41,318 nucleotides of DNA, taken from contig JALHPN010000061.1 in NCBI GenBank assembly GCA_022842465.1, positions 1 to 41,318 on the forward strand, in the 5' to 3' direction. The stretch is from Polyangiaceae bacterium. Its GTDB lineage: Bacteria; Myxococcota_A; Polyangia; Polyangiales; Polyangiaceae. This document shows positions 34,530-41,318 of the stretch, one piece after another; position 1 is the first letter of the stretch; the number at the start of each line of letters is the position of its first letter. A program made the translations under genes and the position numbers. The notes under the pieces are model-generated. The model did no database searches and had not been told where the DNA came from. It saw only the letters and a program-made list of their open reading frames with translations.

Positions 34530-35048
34530 TCACCCTCCCGGCGTAGCACGCCTCCACGCCGTGATCGCCCTCGCCTCCCCGAGCGCCTTGCCGAGGTCGT
34601 CGTCGAGACCGGCGTGGTTGCCCCACACGACGTCTTCGCCGTGGTCCGTGACGGCGCTCGTCACGAGCGTGCAGGCGAGGACGTCGTCGCGTCGCACGTA
34701 GTAGCCGTACGCCCGGCATGCCGCGGGTCGCTGCGCGTACACGAGGCACATGCCCCGCTCGCGATCGAGCATCGGACACGTCACGAAGTCGCCCTCGCGG
34801 GGCGGCGAGCGCTCGAGCGCGTCGAGGCCCTCGAGCACGGAGGCCCTCACGGCAGGCTCGAGCGAGGCGATCCCCTCCTCGAGCCGCGCCCACTCCTCGG
34901 CGCTGACGCGGGGGACGTCGGCGAGCCTCCGGCAGCAGCCATCGCACCCGGAGCGACAGGGCCACCACGGATGCGCGTCGTTCGTGCGCCGAGCGCGACG
35001 CGCGAGCTCCTCGTCGAACACCTCGAGCGTGCGTCTCTTCGGGGACAC
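34530..35048 (-). CDS. YkgJ-type Fe/Zn cysteine-cluster protein
   Basis: Encodes 172 residues. The cysteine set CRSGCDGCC, then CPMLDRERGMCLVYAQRPAA followed by CRAYGYY, is typical of the YkgJ/UPF0153 zinc- or iron-chelating family. No function is established for the family. The GTG at 35048 was chosen because the reading upstream is not family-like; no strong ribosome site is visible. Probably cytosolic. Confidence 0.82.
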   Translation of the reverse strand: MSPKRRTLEVFDEELARRARRTNDAHPWWPCRSGCDGCCRRLADVPRVSAEEWARLEEGIASLEPAVRASVLEGLDALERSPPREGDFVTCPMLDRERGMCLVYAQRPAACRAYGYYVRRDDVLACTLVTSAVTDHGEDVVWGNHAGLDDDLGKALGEARAITAWRRATPGG

Positions 35049-35107
35049 GGAGGCGAGTCTAGCGCCTCGGAGCTTCGGCGCTGCCGCCCTGCCACCGGGC
35101 GCGAACG

Positions 35108-36040
35108 TCAGGCTCTCCGAAGACCGCGGACCACGCGAACGGCGCCGTAGGCGATCGCACCCGTCGTCACGAGGTAGCGGCCGCCGCCCTCGCCGGACGC
35201 CATCGAGAAGGATGCGACGCTCACGAGGACTCCGGCAGAGAGCCATACCGCGCCGACGGCGAGGTCGCGCTGCGGCGAGGGCGCGCCCGGAGCCGCGATG
35301 CTCCGAGCCGCACCGGCCGCGCTCGCGAGCGCGCTCTTCGCGAGCAGGGCGAAGAGCCAGAGCGTCGCGACGCGCGCGAGCGTGGAGGCGGCGAGCCGGC
35401 CGAGGGAGAGCTTCCCGAACAGGCTCATCCCCTCGGCCGTCTGGTTGCGAAACGACCGCGCGAGCACGAACCTCGGCAGCGTGGCGGCGAGCACGACGCC
35501 GACCGCGAGCAGGTAGGACGCCGTGAGCCACCGCGGCACGCGTTCGGGAAGGAGACGCGCCACGGCGAGCCAGAGCGCTGCCCTCGCGGCGACGTCCACG
35601 ACGACCTGTGCGAGCGGGAGGGCATACTCGAAGGCGCCGGCGAGGACGTTCGGAAAGGCGATGCGGGCCGCGTTCGCCAGGACGTCCAAGCCGAGCTGGA
35701 TCGCCACGAGGGCGACCGCCGCGCGGAGCAGGCTCGGCGGAGAGCTCCCGCGTGCGGCCCTGGCGAGCCGGCCGACGACGACGACGCTCGCGACGCCGAG
35801 GGCGATGGCCAAGACGTCGCCGGCGAGCAGGACCCTCTCGGTCGCCTCGGTGACGACGTCCAGCGGGAGGAGTCGGAAGAAGAGGGCGAGCCCGACGCTC
35901 CAGAGGAGCCCGAGGAGCGCGAGCCACCAGAGCTCTCGACCGATCCGCGCAAGGCCCCCTCTGGCTCCGGGAGGCGGAGCGCTCGCGTGGGATGCCTCGG
36001 ACGACGGCGATGCGGACGGTTCGGCGGAGGAGAGGTTCAT
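35108..36040 (-). CDS. Polytopic membrane protein of unknown function
   Basis: Encodes 310 residues. A Ser/Ala-rich cytoplasmic N-terminus of about 30 residues is followed by about eight hydrophobic segments (for example WWLALLGLLWSVGLALFF, AIALGVASVVVVGRL, YLLAVGVVLAATLPRFVL). No transporter signature or catalytic motif stands out. Confidence 0.72.
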   Translation of the reverse strand: MNLSSAEPSASPSSEASHASAPPPGARGGLARIGRELWWLALLGLLWSVGLALFFRLLPLDVVTEATERVLLAGDVLAIALGVASVVVVGRLARAARGSSPPSLLRAAVALVAIQLGLDVLANAARIAFPNVLAGAFEYALPLAQVVVDVAARAALWLAVARLLPERVPRWLTASYLLAVGVVLAATLPRFVLARSFRNQTAEGMSLFGKLSLGRLAASTLARVATLWLFALLAKSALASAAGAARSIAAPGAPSPQRDLAVGAVWLSAGVLVSVASFSMASGEGGGRYLVTTGAIAYGAVRVVRGLRRA

Positions 36041-36103
36041 TGCCGCGAGTCGTTCTACGCGACCGGCCCCGGCACCTTCCCTCGCGTCGCTGCGCGTCTA
36101 CGC

Positions 36104-37753
36104 TCAGAACTTCGGCGTGAGGGTGTAGCCGAGCGTCACGCTGAGGGAGTTGTTCCCGAAGGTCGCGGTGTCCTTCGCGCTGCACGAGATGCCGTTGAGG
36201 CCAACGTTCGTCCACTCGCCCGCGTTCGTCTGCGGGTTGAAGCGGTAGCCGTGCTGGCGGGTCATCGTGCACTCCTTGTTGTTCGCGTACGTCTTCACGC
36301 GGGCGCCGATGGTGACCGTCGCACCCTGCGCCTGCGAGGTCCGGACGAAGCGGGTGATGCCGATCGGCACGTGCCCGCCGCCCTCGAAGCCCGCCGTCCC
36401 CTTCGCGACGATCTCGCGGTTGTTCGGCTCCTGGCCCGGCGTCGGCGGGAGCGCGCCGCCCGGAGCGTCGCTCGTCTCCGTCCAGACCTCGTACTCGCCC
36501 GTCGTCCCGCCGTAGGCCGCGCCGTCCGAGCCGATCCCGATCCTGTCGAAGGCGACGTTCATCTCGAGCGCGCGCGGGGTGCAGACGGGGATCTGGTAAT
36601 CGATCGTCGAGGCGACCTTCAGGGTCTGCCCGTTCGAGAGACGCCGGACGGTGTACGAGATGGGCACGCCCGGCGAGCGCGCGTCGAACGTCGCGCCCTT
36701 CTCGACGTACGCGGCGAGGGCCGCGGTGCGTGTCTCGACGTCGGAGGCCTGGAGCTTCGCGGCGTCCTCCGGCGAGCCGCCGAGCACGAACACGGTGAAG
36801 GACGTGTTCTGGAGCACCTTCTTCGTCCGAGCGTCGAGCCCGACCTTGTAGGACGTATACGCGGCGTCGAGCGCGGCGCGGAGCTCGGACTCGCTCTCGT
36901 TGCTCTCCACCTTCATGAGGAGCATGCGGCCGTAGGTGACGCTCGAGACGTAGGCAGGCGGGTTGCCCGGGCCCATGAACTGGCGCGCATCGGCCGCCTT
37001 GGCCTCGTCGGCGAAGATCTTCTCCGGCGACGGCGGGCCGGCGAACGACACCGTGTAGTAGGCCTGGATGAAGCGGACGACCATCGTCGTCTTGCTGTTC
37101 ATCCACTTGCCGTCGAACGACGCCTTGAGCTTCCCGCTCATCCAGCTCGCGGAGACGCCGACCTTGAGCGCGGCCTCGTTCAGCGAGTGCGCCGTCTCGG
37201 CGAGGTAGCTGCTCTTCGCGGCGAAGTTCACGTTGCCGCTGCGAAGGATCTCGCCGATGGCATCGCGCGTCTTCGCGAGCGAAGGCTCGTCGATCTTCTT
37301 GCCGTAGTTGCCGCCGCCGAGCGACGCGTCGCCGATCGTGATCGTCCCCTCGCGGCGCGGGAGGCCGATCGGGGCGGCGAGCCCTTGCGGCAGATCCTTC
37401 GTCTGGATGACGGCTCCCGGCCAGATCGTGTCGGCGTTGGGATCGAACGATGCGAGCGTCTCGTAGAGGGCCGTGCCCGTGTAGCGCTTGTACGAGCAGT
37501 CGTGCGCGACGCCGTTCTCGGTCTTGATCTCCGTCTCCTCGCCCGTCTGCGTCGGCGGCTGCTCGGCGGGCGGCGGCGGCGCGTCGGCCGCGAGGATCAC
37601 CTTGCGGAGGCGCTCCTGCTCCGACTCCTCCGCCATCGCTTCGTCGAGCGTCCCGGGCGCGTCCTCGTATTCGGCGCTGCAGGCCATGGCCGAGCACGCG
37701 GTGAGGACGAGCGTCCCGAGGACGACACGAGCGCCGAAGCGAGAGGGATGCAT
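36104..37753 (-). CDS. Cholesterol-dependent-cytolysin-like pore-forming lipoprotein
   Basis: Encodes 549 residues with a signal peptide and lipobox-like LTAC, then a Glu-rich linker. The body follows the thiol-activated cytolysin pattern: WPGAVIQTKDL, APIGLPRREGTITI, VVRFIQAYYTVSFAGPPSPE (TMH1 region), PPAYVSSVTYGRMLLMKVES, FTVFVLGGSPEDA and TLGYTLTP at the end. The undecapeptide is kept only at its start: KECTMTRQHGYRF replaces ECTGLAWEWWR, so the tryptophans that anchor classic toxins in cholesterol are missing. It would form a pore but may recognise another target, as in the CDC-like proteins of predatory or gut bacteria. Start ATG 37753 without a strong ribosome site. Confidence 0.88.
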   Translation of the reverse strand: MHPSRFGARVVLGTLVLTACSAMACSAEYEDAPGTLDEAMAEESEQERLRKVILAADAPPPPAEQPPTQTGEETEIKTENGVAHDCSYKRYTGTALYETLASFDPNADTIWPGAVIQTKDLPQGLAAPIGLPRREGTITIGDASLGGGNYGKKIDEPSLAKTRDAIGEILRSGNVNFAAKSSYLAETAHSLNEAALKVGVSASWMSGKLKASFDGKWMNSKTTMVVRFIQAYYTVSFAGPPSPEKIFADEAKAADARQFMGPGNPPAYVSSVTYGRMLLMKVESNESESELRAALDAAYTSYKVGLDARTKKVLQNTSFTVFVLGGSPEDAAKLQASDVETRTAALAAYVEKGATFDARSPGVPISYTVRRLSNGQTLKVASTIDYQIPVCTPRALEMNVAFDRIGIGSDGAAYGGTTGEYEVWTETSDAPGGALPPTPGQEPNNREIVAKGTAGFEGGGHVPIGITRFVRTSQAQGATVTIGARVKTYANNKECTMTRQHGYRFNPQTNAGEWTNVGLNGISCSAKDTATFGNNSLSVTLGYTLTPKF

Positions 37754-38035
37754 GTAGGCAAAGGGAAGCAGGGGTCGTACCAGTGGAAATTTCTCCGCGA
37801 TCGCGTGATTTCCTCCGCACCGTCCCCCCGCCTGGATCCTCCCCGATCGCAGATCGCGATCTCCTTCTGGCCGGCGGCCCGATCGAGGTCGGTTGCGCTC
37901 AGTGGGGGCGTGCGCGATCCGACGGGGTGTGACCTCCGCGCGACGGACAGGGCACCGGTTCACCACGTTCCAGGCAGTTGCGGCTGCCTCGAGGTGGAGC
38001 GGACCTTGCGTCCGACTCCCGGCCGAGGACGAGCC

Positions 38036-38638
38036 ATGCCGTTTCCCGACGAAGAGATCCCCCTGCCCCTCGTCCGTCGCTCGACGCGGCCCTCTGCCGC
38101 GTCCACGACCGACGACGACCTCGCCGCGTTCGAGGCGAAGCTCGGGCGAAGGGCGAAGAGGAAGACGAAGCGGGCGCGTCGTTCCTCGGGTGAACGCCTC
38201 CGCCCGGCGCCGGCCGGCGCGCTCACGGGCGCGCTCGGCGGGCTCGCCGCGTTCGGGTCGGTCGCCCTCCTCGACCGCGCGCTCGCCGAGCGCGCCTTCT
38301 CGGGCATCGCCCGCCTGGCGGACGTCCCCGTCCAGCCGACGGCGATCATCCTCGCCTGCCTCGTCGCCGCCGCCTCTGGAGCGTCGATCGGCTCGCTCTT
38401 CGCCCAGCTCACGAGCCGGCTCCGCCGCTTCGTGCCGCTCCTCACCTGGAGCCTCGTCGTCTTTCCGTCGCTCGTCGTGGCGCTGCTCGCGGTGCAGCGG
38501 ACCTACCTGCCGCGCGCTCACTTCCTCGCGCCGGGGCCGCTCCTCCTCGCGAGCCTCGCGTTCGCGATCGTCTGGTCGCTCGTCGTGCTTCTACGGAATC
38601 GCTCGAGGCACGACGACGTGGCGCACGAAGTTCCGTAG
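38036..38638 (+). CDS. Four-span membrane protein of unknown function
   Basis: Encodes 200 residues from ATG 38036 with GAGGA upstream. A charged, Lys/Arg-rich N-terminus (about 1-60) precedes four hydrophobic segments. No family recognised. Divergent from the cytolysin-like gene; its last 48 bp overlap the end of the convergent amidotransferase gene. Confidence 0.68.
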   Translation: MPFPDEEIPLPLVRRSTRPSAASTTDDDLAAFEAKLGRRAKRKTKRARRSSGERLRPAPAGALTGALGGLAAFGSVALLDRALAERAFSGIARLADVPVQPTAIILACLVAAASGASIGSLFAQLTSRLRRFVPLLTWSLVVFPSLVVALLAVQRTYLPRAHFLAPGPLLLASLAFAIVWSLVVLLRNRSRHDDVAHEVP

Positions 38639-39319
38639 CGTCTCGCCGCCGAAGGGCGTGTCGCGCACGGACTCCAGGATCGGCTGCGGATCGCGGCCCT
38701 CCGCCGCGATGAGATGCGCCCGCCCTTCGACGTAGCCGCGCATCGCGTCGCCGTCGATCTCCGGATGAAACTGCACGCACTTCACGCTCGCTCCGAGCGC
38801 GAAGACCGCGTGAGGCTCGAGGTCCGTCTCGGCGAGCACGCGCGCGCCCGGCGGCAGCTCGACGACGGACTCCATGTGCGTGTTGTTCACGTGGAAGCGC
38901 CCCGGGAAGCCCCGGAGGATCGGCTCGTCCTCGCCGCCGGGGAGGACGCGCGCCTCGACGGTACCGATCTCGCGGCCGCGCGGGTTCTTGCCGACCTTTC
39001 CTCCGAGCGCCTCCGCGATCATCTGATGGCCGAAGCAGATGCCGAAGAACGGTGTGCCCGCCGTGGCGATGGCGCGGAGCAGCTCTTCCGTCCGCTTCAT
39101 CCAGGGTCGGCCCTCCGTCACGTTGCTCGACGAGCCCGTCATGATGAACGCCGAGGCGTCCTTCGGTCCGGGGAGCGGCGCGTCCGTCCGGACGTCGTGC
39201 TCCGCCCACGCCCCCGCCCACGTCGGCCCGACCTCGCGCTGGATCCACGAGAGGTAGTCACCACGGCGGGCCGCGACGGCCGGCGGCGGATCGCCAGCGC
39301 GGAGGACGAGGAGCTTCAC
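38591..39319 (-). CDS. Class I glutamine amidotransferase (GATase1)
   Basis: Encodes 242 residues from GTG 39319 with GGAG just upstream. The catalytic cysteine is in FFGICFGHQMIAEALGG and the His-Glu pair in VQFHPEIDG, with NNTHMESVVELPPGARVLA between, as in the stand-alone GMP-synthase-like GATases. It releases ammonia from glutamine or cleaves a gamma-glutamyl bond; no synthetase partner lies nearby. Cytosolic. Confidence 0.92.
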   Translation of the reverse strand: MKLLVLRAGDPPPAVAARRGDYLSWIQREVGPTWAGAWAEHDVRTDAPLPGPKDASAFIMTGSSSNVTEGRPWMKRTEELLRAIATAGTPFFGICFGHQMIAEALGGKVGKNPRGREIGTVEARVLPGGEDEPILRGFPGRFHVNNTHMESVVELPPGARVLAETDLEPHAVFALGASVKCVQFHPEIDGDAMRGYVEGRAHLIAAEGRDPQPILESVRDTPFGGETLRNFVRHVVVPRAIP

Positions 39320-39394
39320 GGCTCCATTCTTAGCGCGTTTGCGGCGACGAGCCCTCGTTGCTCGACGGGTCGCGTGTGCTAGCCCCTCTTCGCC

Positions 39395-41318
39395 ATGCGC
39401 CTCCTCCTGCTCGCCACGGCCGCGATCGGCGCGGTCGGCTGCGAGCCGACGCTCCTGTCGGGCAAGAGCCCGAACGTGCTCGCGGCGGAGGAGGCGCACG
39501 CGCACGGGGATGCGCCCGGAGCACTCCGCGCGTACGAGCGCGCGCTCGTCGACGACGAGCTCATGGAGGGCGAGCGGGCGAAGGTCGCGCTCGCGATGGC
39601 CGACGTCGACCAGAAGAGCGCCCACGCCGAGGCCGAGAGCACGTACACGCGGCTCCTCGCGCGGCGCGACCTCGATGCGGGCACCCGCGCCGTCGCGCTC
39701 GGACGCCTCGTCGCGACCGCCGATCGATTCGACGCGGGAGGACGTCCCGACGAGGCCGCGCGGCTCTACGAGGTCGTCCTCCGCGAGGGCGGAGCGAGCC
39801 TCGCCGGGCGCGAGCGCGTCCTCGGGAAACTGAGGCGCGCCGTCGAGCGCGGCGCCCGCGCGAGGATCGAGGCCCTCGCCCCGCAGCCGAGCTCGATGGA
39901 GAAGCTCCACGCGCTCGGCGCCGTCCGCGTCGAGCTCCATCGCGTCGGCGCGTCGAGGGGGCTCGTCCTCGAGGCGACGCGGCTCATGGCCGTGACGGCG
40001 GACGCCGCGTTCGCGGAGGCCGATCGCCTCGAACGCGAGGGGCGCCACGCCGCCTCTCTCCGCTTCGCGGACGCGCTCCTCGCGCCGCTCGCCGACCAGC
40101 CCGCGCTCCGGGCGAAGCGCGCCGACCTCGCGTCGCGCGTCGGGACGAGGTTCGAGACGATGATCGTCGGGGCGCAGGGCTACCCCGGCGCGATCGCGCT
40201 CCGGTCGGGCTGGATGCTCCGCGCGACCGGACGCGCGCACCCGGCGCGGCAGCCGGCGTTCGACGATCTCGATCGCCGCGCGAAGGCGCAGTACTCGGTA
40301 CAGCTCGCGTCTGCCCAGTGCGGCGAGCTCGCGCGCGGGCTCGGCGCCTCCTTCGGCGGAACGAGAGGTGTCGTCGTCGCGACGCGGCTCGACGTCGGCC
40401 GCTGCGAGCCGCAGACCAGCGAGTCGTCGCGGCAAGAGGCCTTCACCTACTACGTGACGGAGTCGTACCAGACGACCGAGACCCGCTACGAGTCGGTCCA
40501 GGAGTACGCGGGGCAGGACTGCCGCCCGACCTTCGGGTCGAGCGGTTCGAGCTCCCAGACGTGCTCGCCGCGCTACGTGACGCGGCAGGTCCCGCGTACG
40601 GAGACGGTGACCAAGCAGCGGCAGGTCCCGCGCACGGGATACAAGACGATCGTCACCACGACCTTCGACTTCGAGATCCAGGGGGCCGTCCGCATGAGCG
40701 CGGAGGAGCGCGTGGTCTCGCAGCCGTTCAGCGCGCGCGGCCACGCGGTCCAGACGACGACGAGCGGGGGACCGGAGGGGACGCACACCGAGGGCGGGAC
40801 GGCCGACGACGCCCGCCGCGAGGCCTACGCGCGCGCCGACCACGCCCTCGGCGAGGCGCGCGCGCGGATGGACGCCGAGCGCGCGCGCGCATGGATCGAA
40901 CGCGCAGGGCGCGCGGAGCAGCAGGGGCGCGAGCTCGAGGCGGAGGACGCCCACGCGACGGCGCTCCGGATCACGGGCGCGACGTCGCCGGAGACGCGCG
41001 TGTTCGCGCAGCGGAAGCTCGGGCTGGAGGACGACCCCGTCGCAACCCTCGACGGGACGGCGCTCCCTCCCCCGGAGACGTCGAAGCTCGCGCTCGGGGG
41101 CGCGGGGGACGTGCTCGCGAAGGCGACCCCGAACGAGCACGACGCGCCGCGCGAGGACGAGCCCGAGCTTCCGGGGAGAGCGAGCGGACGCTTCCGCGGC
41201 TCGTGGTCGTTCCTCGGGACGTACGTGGCGTCAGGCCCGCTCACCCGCGCCGGCGCGCCGCCTCTGCCCGCGCGCTCCGGCGCCGGCGTCGCGTTCCGCG
41301 GGGAGCTCGCGCTCGCGA
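39395..41318 (+). CDS. Large lipoprotein with TPR-like N-terminus (3' partial)
   Basis: Open from ATG 39395 to the window end (641 complete codons), so the C-terminus is missing. Lipobox AVGC (Cys16) and a helical, TPR-like part to about residue 250 (EEAHAHGDAPGALRAYERAL). The middle (about 340-430) is Thr/Tyr/Gln-rich with repeated RQVPRTETV/RQVPRTGYK elements and TYYVTESYQTTETRYESV, followed by another helical stretch and what looks like the start of a barrel or beta domain near the edge (SFLGTYVASGPL). Likely anchored in the envelope; function unknown. Confidence 0.78.
   Translation, partial: MRLLLLATAAIGAVGCEPTLLSGKSPNVLAAEEAHAHGDAPGALRAYERALVDDELMEGERAKVALAMADVDQKSAHAEAESTYTRLLARRDLDAGTRAVALGRLVATADRFDAGGRPDEAARLYEVVLREGGASLAGRERVLGKLRRAVERGARARIEALAPQPSSMEKLHALGAVRVELHRVGASRGLVLEATRLMAVTADAAFAEADRLEREGRHAASLRFADALLAPLADQPALRAKRADLASRVGTRFETMIVGAQGYPGAIALRSGWMLRATGRAHPARQPAFDDLDRRAKAQYSVQLASAQCGELARGLGASFGGTRGVVVATRLDVGRCEPQTSESSRQEAFTYYVTESYQTTETRYESVQEYAGQDCRPTFGSSGSSSQTCSPRYVTRQVPRTETVTKQRQVPRTGYKTIVTTTFDFEIQGAVRMSAEERVVSQPFSARGHAVQTTTSGGPEGTHTEGGTADDARREAYARADHALGEARARMDAERARAWIERAGRAEQQGRELEAEDAHATALRITGATSPETRVFAQRKLGLEDDPVATLDGTALPPPETSKLALGGAGDVLAKATPNEHDAPREDEPELPGRASGRFRGSWSFLGTYVASGPLTRAGAPPLPARSGAGVAFRGELALA

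Overview
The window is very GC-rich DNA with strong G/C preference at third codon positions. It is dense in lipoproteins carrying Asp/Gly/Ser/Pro-rich linkers after the lipobox, including the 'NGxxDxxE...DCGGxC' cysteine motif. This style fits a myxobacterium (Myxococcota), most likely of the Polyangiales type; the taxonomic call is inference from style, not from a marker gene. No tRNA, rRNA, CRISPR array or transposase was found.

Left part (1-8.8 kb): a small membrane protein, a lipoprotein resembling permuted papain-like (YiiX/C92) enzymes, an LpqC/PHB-depolymerase-like esterase lipoprotein, a formylglycine-generating-enzyme-like lipoprotein, a Pro-rich lipoprotein, an NmrA-type NAD(P)-binding protein and a di-haem cytochrome c lipoprotein. 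Next (8.86-13.7 kb) is a probable five-gene operon: outer-membrane-like protein, ECF sigma factor, membrane-bound ZAS/FecR anti-sigma factor, a transglutaminase-like secreted protein and a metallophosphoesterase. It runs tail-to-tail into a glycerophosphodiester phosphodiesterase. A small lipoprotein overlaps a PhzF isomerase gene, and a stand-alone receiver domain follows.

Middle (16.8-26.1 kb): a two-gene ATP-dependent system related to 2-hydroxyacyl-CoA dehydratase activases and dehydratases, with two ASKHA activase domains plus an HgdB/COG3581-like partner. The 3' end of its second gene is duplicated as a 364-bp direct repeat in which I see no mismatch. The repeats bracket 3.2 kb of visibly less GC-rich DNA. 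This holds a secreted V8/trypsin-like serine protease gene broken at a C10 tract, a Cys-rich lipoprotein and a decayed DUF4375-like gene. It looks like an insertion that rebuilt the host gene end. A palindrome about 100 bp upstream of the two-gene system is a candidate operator.

Right part (26.3-41.3 kb): a long Pro/Ala-rich single-span membrane protein, a TetR regulator, two related Cys-rich lipoproteins in tandem, a TauE/SafE transporter with an overlapping PPC-domain lipoprotein, a zinc alcohol dehydrogenase, a diiron ferritin-like protein, a GreA/GreB-type factor, a YkgJ-type Fe/Zn-cluster protein, two membrane proteins of unknown function, a cholesterol-dependent-cytolysin-like lipoprotein with an altered undecapeptide, a class I glutamine amidotransferase and an open-ended TPR-like lipoprotein at the right edge. 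All seven convergent pairs of intact genes end within 20 bp of each other or overlap.
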